Positions 44,531-58,483 of a DNA stretch of 64,000 nt are shown here, piece by piece (position 1 is the first letter of the stretch; each line of letters starts with the position of its first letter). The notes beneath the pieces are model-generated. The model worked only from the letters and a program-made list of their open reading frames with translations. It made no database searches and was not told where the DNA came from. The stretch lies in the NCBI GenBank assembly GCA_021209875.1, contig JAGYVD010000010.1, positions 2,790,001-2,854,000 on the forward strand. The letters run 5' to 3'. A program made the position numbers and the translations under genes. This DNA is from Rosellinia necatrix. Taxonomy: Eukaryota; Ascomycota; Sordariomycetes; Xylariales; Xylariaceae.

Positions 44531-47500
44531 AGGGCGAGAAAAGGGCGAGAAAAGGGAAGGGGGATTAGAACCCGAGGAACAACGGATGATATCACATAAT
44601 CGATACCTAACACCGTGGGGTGATGTGACGTGTTGGCTCGCGCGCGAAGCGCATTTCAATTTGATTTCTGTTGATAATGAGTATTTGCTTATCTCTGATC
44701 ACATAATGATATCAAATGGTATTTAATCATAGCCATGTCGGCGGTCCGGGGGGTAAGAGGGACCGCGGAACCAAGAGATAAGCGACCACCTATCTAGGAT
44801 ACAAATACTCGCTAGCCTTCTCTCGCCTCTCTCATTTTCCTCTCCTTCTCCTTTCTTCTCTTTCTCCGACTCCCTCGCTTTTTTCCTACTAGCAAAAGAT
44901 GATGGTGCTGAACGTTTCCTCTATCCAGGTCCATCACCGTCCACCTATCTATATGTGTATATAATACATACATATATAGGAGCCCAACCCGCCTACACCT
45001 CTTTTTTTCCTTCTCGGCCCCGGTTTTCCTCTCCGTAGGCGGTATAAGTCAACTATTGACCACAGTCACAGGTTTGCTTGCTCCGCCGCCCCGTCCCCGT
45101 CTTCCCATTCCGAAGCTAGTGCTTGGGAACAGAAGTGCCTGTTTCATTTTTCCCGATCTATGAATATACCTGTCAAACCCCGATACGGTCTACGATTATT
45201 CCTAGGCTGAAACCTTGCCTGATCCCGAGTGAGATTATCGTGAGGCTCGATTTTACCGCCTTGCATCCCCCCATATGAAAGCCTACTTACTACCCTTACC
45301 TGCGCACGCGCTGCTGGAACAGTAGGTGTAGGTGGTTGGTATAACTAGATACTAAACAGCTATGCACCAACGGTCAGAGGCTTGGCATGTTTCGCTGTCC
45401 CGATCGGAGGGGCGGTGAAGGGTACCTCGAAGTGCAAAGGACAAGATCGTCATCAACCCAGTCCTCCCCGAGAAACGGTGACGGATCTGGATGGACAACT
45501 CAGTGACAGCGTGTGTGTGCGCGCGCGCTTATTATCGTGAGAGTGGCCCATGTGACCGGGATGGCCAGGTCGGCACATTGACACACGGTGTGGGGAGAAA
45601 AAAACCAAACAAACGGACCGGACGATGGATGCCAGACCGACGGTCTAGAATCTCTCTAGAACACACCCCTTTCGCCAAGCCGAATGGGGGGATATCCAAG
45701 CCTATCCCAAGCTGTCGCCCAAGTTTCGTCCCAAACCCCTTTCGGGGCGAGCGCAACATGCCGTACATGAACCCCGCCTGTCACAGTTGGAGATAGACGG
45801 TACCTTGGCATGGTCGGGGTTTGGTGCACCGTACAGTACTGGATAATGCTGCTCCAACTCGCAGCCCACGGTCACGGCTCTCGGCACCTGCCTTGGCAGG
45901 TATCATGCAGCTTCATGATGGGCGTTGGAGATTTGCTTACTAGTTAAGTGCGATTGACACGGCAAACAGCTCGAGGAGTTCGAAATCATGGAGTATACAG
46001 AGATACGACAACGACTATCTAAGTACACTACCGTGGGATTGGCTCTCAACACCGCAATCCTCCAACTTGAGAACATACATGGATCTACCGTATATCATTC
46101 CTTAATTGGTCTGGTTCGATCTGGTTTTGGTGTTCGGGGCCTTGAGTTGGGGTGTCAATAGGATCCCGCATGTACCCATATTCTCCTTCTTCCTCCACAC
46201 CCGACCGCTTTGTTTTTCCTCAATCCTCTCGCCAGATGCGGATCACCTCAATTAAGGAGGTAATTGACTACAACCAACAGCGCGCGGCCTGCAGGATCGA
46301 GGATGGATGGAACCGTACTAGGGACGAACAGTTTTTGGGGAAAGAAAAAAAAAATTTAAAAACTTGGGCGAGGATGTGGGGACCGATGGGGTACGCGGGA
46401 AACGGTTTACGCGAAAACGGTTTTATACATGCCCAAGGAAAGGTACAAGGAGATACATCCCAAGGCAACCCCACTGGGCGCTAAGTTCTGTGCTGAGGGA
46501 GGAGTGCTAGAAGGGGTAGGAGAGGGGAGAGGAATTCGATAGGGCTTGCGTATGCCGCTTACTTTTTTTTTTTTTTTATCCCTCCCTCCCCTAAAGGCAA
46601 ACTGAGAGCCCACTTGTTGTTTCGCGTGTCTGCTGACCTATTTTTTTCATCCTCGGTGCGCTTGGCTGGTACACGACATGCATTTTTCAATGCGCCGAGC
46701 GAGCCTAGTCGAGACCCGGATCGGCCCTCCGGTTTCTCTCTCGACGCCTGCGCTTATCCAATTGGACCCGAGGGAGGACCATCGCCAATGAGGAATGCCG
46801 TTAAATCAGCAAAAGGATGCAAAAAAACAAAAAGAAAAACAAAAGAAAAGAAGGGGACGAAAGAACAGGGCGGTTGAAGTAAATGGAAAACGACAGGCAG
46901 TGATACGCCAACAGCCAGCAAGCACAAGCAAGACACGACCACATCGACTCGACGAGAAGCGTGGACCAGCACTGTCGACGACATCATGAGACGTCGCGCA
47001 TCGCAAATCGCGAATCACAAATCGCGAATGGCATATCGGGAATGGGCGCGTGACCACTCTCCCTCCCTTCCTTTCACCTTCGTATCGCTTGCAACTCGCT
47101 ACTAGTGTGCACTACCCTACACTACTCTAGTATGGATCTGGCTGCCGGTCGGGACTATATTAGTAGGTAGTTAAGTAGGGTGTGCTTGTATTTAAATAGT
47201 GACTCGGAGGGTCGTACAGCGTTGCGCTGCCTATGTGCAGCTTAGGAACAGGGCGGGAAGAAGGCACCCGACAAACGAGCGAACGAACAGGCCCGAGTGA
47301 TACATGGCCGAAATGCCGGGAAGCCCTATTGCATACAGGAGGTAGGTAGGTAGTAGCTAGGCAGCACTTCAACGGCCGTGCTTGTCCCATGGCAAGAAAA
47401 GACGACCAGTAAGCATCATTGCTCCCGCCTGTATGGTAACCCCCCCGGCGCGCGGAAGCAGCCGGGAGGACGGTAGGCGAGCCAAAGCGAGATCAGCTGC

Positions 47501-47597
47501 GTAGTTTTTATTGTGTGGCGGTCGATGACGAGGAGCGAGCCATGTTCTGATCCACGTAGTAGTGTGTACATGGTTAGTTTAGCTAATCCGTGAATAT

Positions 47598-47683
47598 ATA
47601 TACATACATACACACATACATACGCACATACATACATCCATACATACATCCATACATACATCCATACATACATCCATCCATAT
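47598..47683. repeat. CATA/CATC microsatellite
   Basis: Tandem ACATACAT and CCATACATACAT units of about 85 bp. Confidence 0.9.
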
Positions 47684-49519
47684 TCTCCCAACTACTGCAT
47701 GCACTTCGTTTCGGATAACACAAGGGGGGAGACGCTCTGCCATGTGCAGTTTGAACCGATGAAATCCCACCATCCCGAACCCGAACCTACGGCGGAAATG
47801 GTCACCATGATACATCCTTGACCCTGGTCCGAGGTGAGATATGTAATGTACATACATACATATGTGTGTATGTAATCGGCATCTTAACAGGGTCGGGAGG
47901 AGAGGGGAAAGAAGGGCAAGAGCAATAGATTAAAAGAGGCCGGCATTTGGGATACGATCCATCTACAGAACGTTATCCGCGAGGCTACATAAATATGTAC
48001 ATATTTACTTGTTCATCTCTAGCGAGTCCGCCCTCGTCGGCTAGTAAGTGCTAGCTTACAAATATATAACTGCACTTTCCTAGAGTCCTGGAGTACTTGC
48101 AGCTATTCGATCTCTAGTGGGATGTAGCCTGTTACCTAGGCCCAGCTGCCTAGCTGTCGCAGTCGGTACACCAAGGTAAACCGCACAATACGCTTCTAAC
48201 CCAAGTGGCAATCAAATTAAATCCACATGAAGAAGGGAGATGATCACACTATTGGTGGCTATATCCTTCTGCACTATTTCAAGCTACTACTATCTACTAC
48301 CTACTACTACCTGCTACTACTACTACTATTTCATAAGAAGTATCTAAAGCCAGTAAGCCACGCAGGGTATAGTTATAACAAGGCCATGCAGTAACCAGCG
48401 CCATCCACATATCTCACAAGAACCGGACCCTTATGTACGGACCAAACAGTGTGGCATCCAAATACGGAGCCTGCTCCTTCCTTGGAAGCGAATCGCCTCT
48501 TTCCCTCATGAGTCCTAGCGTCCTGTCCTAGTGACTGGGAAACGTATCAACTAAAAGAAACCAATGGGGGATTGAAAAAATAAAAATAAAAATAAAAATA
48601 AAAAAAGGCAAGGGATGGTATGGGGAGATAATCCACCAGCGCAAAAATAGAGTAAATGAGAACACGGAGAGAATAAAAACCAGAAATCGTAACAGTGAAA
48701 AATGATGATAAAATCGGCCACCAAACAGGTCCATCCAGATTCTCTCTCGCTAATAGTTAAATACGTACAACAAATAGAGCAATTGCGATAAAAAAAAAAG
48801 AAACAAATTATTTTCGTTCCATCCTCACAATGCTAGGTTTTTTGTTTTTTTGTTTTTTCTTAGAACACGTATAGACAGTAAATAAACAAGCTCCACCTCT
48901 GGTCGAACAAGAAAAATAAGCCGAGAGAAAAAAAGGAAGGCAGATAGATGTGTATTTGCTCTCGCTGGCGCTTATTGGTGGCCTGGGGGGGAAAAAAAGG
49001 GAATAAACAAAAACTTTTTGATTTTCTCCTCCCAACTCCTTTTATATATTTTTTCCTCTGCCAACCGCTGGGTCTGGGATCCGCCTCGGTGCCGTTCGGA
49101 TTCGTCCGGGAATCAATCGTAGGAGGCTACGACTCGCGAAGGAAATGTCGGTCTCGTCGTGTCATCATATCGAATAGTAGAACAACCCCGCGGTATGCCC
49201 TATCCGGAACGCCCCGATGCTGCCGCCGAAGCTGAAAATATAGATTGATAATCTAGCCGCCATCGTAGCTTAACCGCGAACCGTGGGTATCATCAGTGTA
49301 TCACCACCTCCCCCTGGATGGTGATTGTTTTAAATAATTGGCATTGCGCTTTACCCTGCGTCAATGGACGTCCGCCAGTCGCTCGAATCATTCCCGCTCG
49401 CCGCTTGATATGCATCGTTGACGCTTCGTTTCTTCGCGTCCGATCCCGAATTAAACTCAGACATCCCGCCATGAACATTGACAATAAATTCATGTTTTCT
49501 GCTGCAGTCATACTCTGGA

Positions 49520-51040
49520 TCACCGCATGTTGCTCGTATCAAAGGAAAATTGGGTCGGAAAAGCCATCGATGCGCTCAGACCAAATGGGTCCCAGTCTAA
49601 CGCGGGATCCAGTAATTGGGTCATGCTCGGGTAATTCTGAGCTTGGGTCTGCCCTCCGTGCTCCGCGGAGCTCGTCGGCGGCTGTCCGGGTGGGGCACTC
49701 GTTGGTGGCTGCATCGGGATGCTGGGTGGAGGCGGAACCGGATAACCGGACGTATATTGGTGCTGAGCAGGGCCCTCCGTTTCGCCTTCTTCCATGATAT
49801 CATTTGGAGCATCATACTCCTGGTCTGTACTCACGAGTTAACCCTAGGACGACGGAGTTCTATACAAATAAAAAAAAATGGGCTAACTTGCCGAGCTGTT
49901 GGTAATGGTTCTGGAACGATGTTGTAGGATACAGCGATGGCGGTCGCGGTCCGGAAGTAGCCTGATGCTGTTGTGATTGCTGCTGTTGTTGCTGTTGCTG
50001 TTGGATCAGTTGTTGGCGGGGGCCGGGTAGTATGCCTGACATTGGTGGCATAGGTTGCTTCATCGGCGGGGGCATTACTGCCCGGATATTTCCGTGGTCT
50101 GGGGCCACAGTCGTAGGTGAGGCTGCCGTAATATGGCCACTATACGGAGGCGTTGGGTTGGTCGGTGAAGCGGCATGAGAGGGAGGCGTCGGCCGAGCCT
50201 TTGGTGAAGTTACTGACGGCTGTATGTTGACCTGAGCTGGGACTGAGGTGACTCCAGGTTCGAGCTTTGGCGCAATGCTCGACCCTGACCTTCGTGAGTT
50301 GTGATGCCTGTTGAGGATGGCCCGCTGAATGGGTGGCGGTTGCATCATGTTCTGAGGCATGTGTGTCGGGCCAAGATTGGGGCTACCGGTTTTGGCCTGT
50401 AGTTCGGATTGAACGTCGATGCCTGCCGGAGTTGTTAGTAATTAGCTCGAGGGTTAGATGAGTGGGCATGTGACCCTACCCTTCTCGAGGAGTATACGCT
50501 CCAGGAGAGAGTTCTTATATCGCAACATTAAGCACTCCTCGGCAGCGCTGCGATGGGCCGCTTGCAAGTTTGTCAAATTTGATTCATGAACCCGAATAGT
50601 ATCCTCGAGCTGCTTGATGTATTCAGTGCGCCTCTCCCTAAAGGCAGCCTGTGCTTGGCGGTTCCTCTGCTTGCGCTCTTCAGAGGTTGCATATATCTTT
50701 TCTAAAATGTTAGCATCGTCACTAATTACTGCCACACACTTATTTCAAGAGAGACAGGCATAAATGTATACGTGTGCGTGTGCTGGTGTGTGTTTCTGTA
50801 TCGTTGCTGCTCGGTCGCCCGCGCAGTCATACTAAAACACTTGCGAGGGTCTGAGTGTTCTCCTTCCCCGGCACATGATAAGAATTCACATACAGGTTTT
50901 CGACCTCCCTTCCGCTTCACTGGCTGATTGTCCTGCGGAGCCGGTGTGGGCTCTGCGCCATTGTCTGGTGTAGAAGCAACGGACTCTTCCGAATGCTCGT
51001 GACATTGTTCTTCCTTATCAATGGACATCTTGTCTGACAT
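49520..51040 (-). CDS. bZIP transcription factor, YAP-type, MeaB-like
   Basis: Four minus-strand exons, 51040-50894, 50696-50480, 50422-49892 and 49824-49520, give 399 residues. The basic region reads NRQAQAAFRERR at residues 61-72, the fungal YAP/Pap1-type signature, followed by a leucine zipper (IKQLEDTIRVHESNL..LQAAHR..LMLRYKNSLLERILLEKG). Upstream is a basic KRKGGRKP stretch; downstream are long Pro/Gln-rich regions with a Q run and an acidic, aromatic C-terminus. This resembles ascomycete MeaB-type regulators, nuclear proteins that tune nitrogen-repressed genes and, in Fusarium fujikuroi, affect secondary metabolism. The second acceptor (GAAAAG) is weak but gives the conserved KPIYATSEERK. 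The last intron is best read as GC-AG (G then GCAAGT, acceptor ACAG); a GT donor four bases on with a GTGAG acceptor also closes. It lies 17 kb from the cluster, so a direct link is not implied. Confidence 0.85.
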
Positions 51041-51227
51041 GACAATACCGACAGGAGACGATTGCCGGTCAAGCGGCAAACGCCTCTCGATAAGGGAGGA
51101 GATGTACAACTGCGTCGACACGGAAGTCGATACAGCAGTCAACACAGCCGGTTTGGGCGGGTACCCGCTGCTGTGGCCTCTAGTGGAACGGGTAACAGAT
51201 GGTGATGGTGCCCCTATCCCTGGTGTA

Positions 51228-51266
51228 GTGTAGTGTGGTGTGGTGTGGTGTGGTGTGGTGTGGTGA
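51228..51266. repeat. GTGGT pentamer repeat
   Basis: Tandem GTGTGGT/GTGGT units just upstream of the bZIP start codon, probably in its 5' UTR or promoter. Confidence 0.9.
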
Positions 51267-52908
51267 ACAGGTTCCGGTTGGGTTATCCTGAGTTGCGGAT
51301 GCGCAACGGCTTTGTATGTGGATTTGGTTGGGTGTATGTGCGTATGCAGGTGTCTGGGCTGTCTACCCAGGTAGGTGTGACGACGACACGTGCAATAATA
51401 ACAAGAGATGGGGCAGCAGGCAATAGTGGGCTTCAATAAGGAGCCTGAGGGAGATGGGTACGGCGGTAAGGAGGTGGTGACAAGGCCACAGAGTGACAGC
51501 GGCAGCGGCAGGAAAGCGTAGCAGCACCGGTGGCAACAGCAAGGCCAGCGCAGGTGTGTCGTTCCCGTTCGGTCAGTGAAGCGCGCGGATGCAGCAGCAA
51601 GCAGCAGCAACAAGCTCGAAGAACGACGCTAACACACTACATAATCCGGGGAGCTGGGATCCAGTAGCGTGGATGATGTTATGTAAGAGGCTCAAGAGCG
51701 CGGGCGCGGAGGAGGCACTGATACCGGCGGCGGCGGCGGCGGCGGCGGGCAGAGATAAGGGCGATCCAGAGTTCTCTCCAAACTTCAATGGGCAAGACTG
51801 TGTTGAGGACAAATGATAAGAGGGGGGGGACTGGCAACGTCAGGTTTGGGTGAAGGAGGTCAGAGCAGAGGAAATGCGCGGCAAGGTTTTATGTAATTGA
51901 AATCAAACCAGTCCAGCCAGGTACAAGGGAGCCAACTGCTGGCCAGCTACTAGCCAGCTAGCCAGCCAGGCCAGGCCGCCAGCCGGTGGATGCGGCGGAT
52001 GTGTGTGTGGAAGTGGGAGTGGATTGGGGATGGGGATGGGGATGGGAAGGCGACCTTTGCCCGTTGTGTCGTCGCTGGCTAGCTCGTTGGCTCGTTAGGG
52101 AATCCGTAGCTCGTCCTTCGCTGGTCAGCCAGTCTCGGTGCCCAAGTTAGGTGGTGGCCATGCCTTCCATTTGCGAGTATGTAAGTAGTGTAGGTAGATA
52201 GGTAAGTATGTATGTAGTATGTGTGTGTATGCGTATGTGTACTATGTAACTATGTAGGCCGCCACCGTATGGCCATGACGGGCAGTACGGGCGGGCAGTA
52301 CGGACGGGCAGCACGAACAGCACGCACCACGCACCACGCTGCTGCAGTCGACCCCTACACAACAGCGATGAAACGCTGTAGTAAAAGAGGTACAGTTCAG
52401 TACCTACAGTTCGGTACTGTTGACCCGCCCCTTGCTCCGCTTCGACCGTAGCACACCTGTCCGGTCAAAGTAGGTACTGTACTGTACTTACATAGATACC
52501 GTACATACTTGACCTGGCCTTCATGCATACCTAAGTAGCTAGCAAGCTCGCTCGGCATTGCCCCTCATTGGCTAGAGAGCTAGGCACCTAATTCGCCGGT
52601 AACAAACACCCGTTGAGCGACGATGCCAGCCAGATCTTTGTTGGATCGTGCTGCTCGTGCTGCTCGTGCTGCTCCTGCTGCTACTGCTGCTGCTGCTCCG
52701 CTCGGTCGTGGCCTCACACACCGTTTATTACCCTACTGCTCTGTCTTGGCAAAGTCAAGCCAACCGCCCCTGCACAACCATCATAATAACCATATAGAGG
52801 TACCTACAGACCGACCAAACCCGGGAGTTTAGGATAAGAGTGAGAGTGTGTATGTCGAGCCGATGCATTTCAGATACCACCCCCAAGCTGCGTCTCGATG
52901 TACCTACC

Positions 52909-52910
<2 letters not shown>

Positions 52911-52940
<30 letters not shown>
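52911..52940. repeat. GTA trinucleotide repeat
   Basis: Ten copies of GTA in a row. Confidence 0.95.
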
Positions 52941-55659
52941 TTAACGTCTAATCTAGGTGTCTGACAGTGCTAGTTACATTTTAACTGAGGCAGGGTTCCA
53001 GGTAGTAAGATACAGTGTCGCACATACTGTACCTCTACCTCTCGTCTTACACGTAGACGTGCGGGGAAGGAAGGACCTGAGATGCTCCCATTTCAAGCCC
53101 CACCCATCAAGGCAGCGGAAAGCGGAAAGCGGGCGTGCCAAGCCCCAGAAATCTAGCCTGCTGTAATACCTAGTGCACATACGCAGGTGTAAGGAAGGAC
53201 CAGGACATTGGTGAGCCCGACACAGTAAAACACAAACAACACACACATTGGTCACGAGTTCCCCATTGCATTGCGGGCGTGGCTCCTTAGGTAGCCAGTC
53301 GGGACGCCGGGGGGGATTCACTGACAAACCATCGTCCTCAATGGCCACCGCAGGTACGGATCGTACATGGAGCCCGCAATCGCGACAGGAGCTTTTAACC
53401 ACGGATCTGTCCCGGAACATTGAATGTGGTGTCGCGTTGGAGAAACGCACTTCGGCCAGGCACGGCCACGGACCATAGATGGCGAAGATAAGTTCCCATG
53501 TTACTGTGCTCGGTATGCTTAAAGCATATGCATCTCCCCTCTCAATACCTACTCCCCAGTTACGCTCACGGCACGAGGATTTCTGAGAGACAAATGATCA
53601 CGGGATGGTTCGGCGATCTCTCCTGTAAGATACCATACCTATTCTTGGCTGGTGTTGTGTCGTATATTAGATACTGATCTCAGCCGAATAAAGAGGGCGT
53701 CGAGATGGTGCTGGGCCCTGAAGCCTCCCCCAAGCTCTTCTCAGCAAGCCTCCGTAGCTTGTCGGTCAGCTCAACGCACATTTTCTGAGAGACTACTAGT
53801 CGACGGAATCCTTGGCAGCACTATGCATCACCCTAGCAAGTGTGACATCCTTTCACGGTCGTCGTCTCGCTCTCTTAGCCTCCGTCGTCCTCTCAAGGCG
53901 TCCGGTCACGACACCAGCTAGGCAGCCAACCAGATTCATGCAAGGCATCGATCGCATCTGGATTTTTGTTGAGTTTTTGAGTATATTGCTGAAAGACCGT
54001 AATGGACAAGCAATTAGTCTTTTGGATGGGTGGTGTGCAGTTTAAGCATGTGCCGCCCGTCGCATCCGGAATGAGAAACCACTACTAAGCCAGCGTTCGG
54101 TATAAGGGACCTAGAAGCGAGCCAGGTAATGTGACGAGGCTGATATGCAAGCCGATGACCAAACTAGGATGGGATGAAATGCCCTTTACCAGCACCTCAC
54201 GGGGCGTTTGTCTTCACAGGCTCTGTCTGGGAAGGTGGCTAACAGCTAGATTTGCCACAGCCAGGGCTTACGGCCTAATCCGGGTCAACCACATTTGAAA
54301 GCGACTATGTTCTTTATATGACGATAAGTAGCGAGACCAACTGCAACACGCTGCTTGAGAAATGAGGACTAGAATGCGATTCTGGGCTGGTAAGCATTGT
54401 GTAGATGCAGGGCAGAGAAAGATCATTTTGCTATAATACAGTTATGTGTTGTTTGGGTCGTCACACCATGTTCTGTAGTTAACTAGAAAGAATAGCACCA
54501 ATGGTATTGCGCGCCGCAGATGGATCCTCCGCCTGTAGACAGAGGGCGCCGAAAACGGACCTGCCCTCGGATATCTGTGCCTTCGGGTGCCATACGCTAT
54601 GCCCACTCAGACCTTGGGGGTTTTTTTTGCGAGGTCATCTGCCCTAACAATAATCCATGAGGAAGACGACAAGGGGCTAGCAAAACAGCCTAAGGTTAGG
54701 CTCCGGTAGGTTTACCACAGGTAACTAGTCGTTTTTTACATATTAACCGTGTATTGTCTTGGTAGTTGAATGAATATGTACCCTACAATTACGCGCATAT
54801 AGCTCACTCGGACGCTCGATGCATAGCGGAGGGCTCAGCGATGAGATGAAAATGATGATGACAAGCAGCCTCAGCAGTTTCCGGCCAACCCACCAATAAC
54901 CAACGTAGAACACTCGGTTTGAAGTGGTGGGATGATCGAAAACTCCACCTAGCTTCGATGCCTACAAGTACACTATGCCGAGGTGAGTTGAGCTCCACGA
55001 GGCGTAGCAGGGATGCGAGGGGAGACAGATCATACATCTCCGAGGAGGCGTACAGTGCGTGGCAATGTCTTCTGTGCCATATTACGAGAGGTTGGAGCCC
55101 AGGTACAGCCATGTATTCCTCGCCGTGGCAGAAGACAGACGACGGTTTTGGCCTGTCTGTAGCTTTGCTGATCAAAGCTCTCTGATCAAGGGGGAAGCCA
55201 AGGAAAACGAACGAGCCTGAACATATTACAGCAGTTATGTTTGTCCGTTCTTCGCTTCTGTTCGTCCTTTACGCCTTGTCGTGTGTACATCGCATGAGCC
55301 GGTTACATCGTCCTGCATGCGTGTACTACTATTGGTCGGTTGGGATAATTGAACGTCCCAAAGGGGAATGCGGGGCCATTTCGACTGCTAGGTAGACGGT
55401 GGTACCACAATGGTGTTACCTGTAGACTGCAGTGTATGTAGGTACCGTAGGCACTGTACCAGTAGAGCGTGCTGGGCAGATGCTAGAGGCGCATGTCAGC
55501 TTCCCTTCGATGCACCTACAAGCTGGGTAGGCTACCCGGCTGCTAGGCTAGTGTAGCCCAGGACGTATGCCCGACTTATACCTGTACATAACCACGGAGG
55601 ATTGGCCATCGTCCTGCAAAGAGCACGTCATCCCGGCTTCATCACCACCTGCGGATGTA

Positions 55660-55722
55660 TATATGTATGTACGTGTGTGCGTATGTGCGTATGTGCGTAT
55701 GTATGTATGTATGTATGTATAA
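55660..55722. repeat. TGTA/TGCG microsatellite
   Basis: Runs of GTATGTGC and GTAT units. Confidence 0.9.
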
Positions 55723-58483
55723 AATGTATGTACTAATAGTTATATCTTCCAACTTCTTTCCCCTTTGAGCAACAACCACGGCAGACCATGGTCATACATG
55801 GTAGAAACACACGACCTTTTGCTTTTGCCGATGTCGCCTCCACGCCACGCATCATGCATGGACGTCTGTTCTCTTCCTCCCTCCACTTTGCATGCGCTGG
55901 TGTCCGGGGTAAAATACATTTGATGACATGCCATTACCTTCTAGAAAGCTTCTAGCGTGTCCCTGGAATTCCTTTCCCATTGCTGACCCGGTCTCAGCCA
56001 CCGACATGCGTGCCAAGCTCGGCGAATGAGTTGCGTTTCGAGCTGAGAAGGGCGTTTCAACGAGGCGAGCCCTATGGTGCGTGATGCGACGTCTTGTTAA
56101 TTTCGCGATACAGACCCCTTTTTCGGCACTGCGGAGCGGTTTTCGGTAATCTACTGTAAATGCCTCGTCGGCCTTACACGCAGCCAACAGATCGCGCTAC
56201 GGGGCCCGGCATCATCTTGCTTCGTCATAACTCCCCAGTCCCGGGAGCCATCACCCTCGGGCCTGAGGTAATACATGCCATCATCGCCAATAGGTGCCCA
56301 GAAAACCAAACTGAATCCAAATACCTACCTCAAGGGCAGCAGGGCAAAGCACATGACCCTGCTCATACTGCGCCTATAGCCCAATATCTACCAATTGGCT
56401 TGCGAGACTCTGGTTTCAGCGACTATAATAGGACTTCCCGATGATTCTCGGCATCGCCGTTATGGCCGTATTGCTATGATAGGGGCGAGGGCGCGACATA
56501 CTCGTGATATCCAGGCCACGTAACTCATCATCTGCCCAAATGACTTATATCGTATCGACATTACCATACTAGGCATGCACACCCCGCCCTCATAGTTGCC
56601 CCCTCTGAGCCGTCAGCTCGGGTTTCTGCCATGCCGATCCTGGACTAGTACCATAATGTCTCGCTCCAGGCGGGCGATCCGCGAGACCCCGCGAAATCCT
56701 CCGATACTATCTTGTTCATAGGGCCATCCGCAAACGTACGTAAATTCCTCCTTTACAACAAGGCAACGCTCCTGTGCTTCGGCGTGCGGCTATTGTAGGA
56801 TATAGGACACCCCGTTGAAGCGTCCAGCAGACACGCAGAAAGTATCAGGTGTCAGCCAACATAGAGCCAAATAGATAAGCCGGCTTCAACTATGACTCTT
56901 CCATCTGACTTCGGCGATCCCATAAGCCCACCTATACTATAACTCCGCTACCTAACCCTCTCGGGTATTGGTGTGTCGCACCCACTACCGCCTCCTAAGA
57001 CAATTCAACCACCTCGGGAAAAAATTGTCTGACTATTGTCATAGTGTAGGTTGAGAGACTGCCAAGTAGCAAAACGCATAAGCGGTATACGAGCATCAAA
57101 TAACTCACGTGCGGCGAAGAAAATAGTCACCGGGTGTTGACTATAGTTAAACCCCACCAATGTCATCGCCATACAGAAGCGGGTTCATGACACGATATCG
57201 TTCGGATTAACTTGTCTTCCCCTCTCTCCCTACGATTTGTATACTAGCAAGGAAAATATTGGAACAGGAGAGAGCAGCTATACACTCCACAGGTCTTCAG
57301 TGTCATATGCTCTCTATTATTTCTAACTGCATTAGCGAACCCTCTCGAGACAGGAAGTGGGAAAACCTCTAGTATTTAGTCTAGTTATTTCCCGAAATTC
57401 AGACTTGATATAACGACTATAGGTACTGCCTCACGACTGCTGATTGACTGAAATATTGCGTCGCCAGCTTGATCGAGCACGAAGATGAAATCTGCTTGGA
57501 TGCGACGGCCGTTCCCTACGAATCGGGCCAGAATACTGGATATCTGCGCACTGCTTGGCCTATTCGAATTAGAGTACCTCCAGGCTATATTATTTCAGAA
57601 AATATTCTAGCATAGCATGCACAACGATTGTATGTATGATGTTTCCTGCTTTACAATACCTTATAACATCTCGAATATGATTCTGACTATAGTTCCAATA
57701 CCGCAATTCGAACACATACTAAATTTGCGAGTACCCTGTGATTCTGTGAAGAAATGAAATGCTTATGAACGCTAACTACCGCTATTAGGCCATAATTCAT
57801 AGAATACATATTAATCTTCGCCATTATATTCACTAGTAATCAATTGATTGTCCCATTTATGACCGGCAAGCGTTACTTTGTCCGTTATTCAGCAGATCAC
57901 TACATGTGCCTCCGGAGCTCTGAGCACATATTAGTGTGCGCAGGATCCACCGCCGTGGCGCCCCGGGACTCCGTGCGCCCCTGGTCCGGCCCCATATCAC
58001 CCGTTATGCTTATCAGTTTTCGTCATGCCCAGACGTGAAGCACCACTGGCGCCCGGACTCCACGGCATTCCACTGGCCGATGTCCGCGGACAGACGATAT
58101 GTGCTGCGGCACGCCGTTATGGAAGACCGCGGCTGCACTAATTACGAGCGTGATGAAGACGCCATGATCGCATTTGTCATCGGGGGCCTTCATGGCATAA
58201 CTGCCAATACAACACGATATGGACGATTTGTCCGGTATTGTCATGGACGTATATAAAGGGGATGCTCTCGTCGGGCCGGACTCGAGGGAAGCGTGCAGAG
58301 TCACAGACAAGTCTCAACGCAGCGAGCATACCAAACTCACCAGAAAGCGAAACGAACAGACTACCGGAGTGAACCTACTTTTGCCCTTACCTTTTTTTTT
58401 TCCTTTTTGCATCCAAGGTAATTCCTGACATAGGAAAGAAAAACACACACGAGACTCCAAGACATCGCAATCACGAGAAAAAC

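Larger units (their letters stand above)
42320..49519. other. 7.2-kb gene-poor, repeat-rich stretch
   Basis: I could not support any gene here. The stretch holds many simple repeats: CATA runs near 44285-44335, a 12-bp GA-rich tandem at 44477-44530, CATACATC repeats at 47598-47683, AAAAT repeats at 48578-48605, and several poly-T or poly-A tracts (46563-46577). It probably contains the promoter of the Stm1-like gene and, near 49.5 kb, the 3' UTR of the bZIP gene. Non-coding RNAs cannot be excluded by eye. Confidence 0.5.
51041..58483. other. 7.4-kb stretch without a supported gene
   Basis: The part next to the bZIP gene (51041-52500) looks like a long promoter or 5' UTR with GTGGT, CAGCAG and GGATGG repeats. 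Further on are a GTA run at 52911-52940 and TGTA runs at 55660-55722. From about 57.3 to 57.85 kb the DNA is AT-rich. Short frames at 57844-58256 look codon-like but match nothing I know. Confidence 0.5.

Noticed and set aside
50726..51613. Longer N-terminus of the bZIP protein (start upstream of 51040)
   Set aside because: The extra part is His/Thr/Leu repeat sequence from simple DNA repeats; the ATG at 51040 starts a normal acidic N-terminus.
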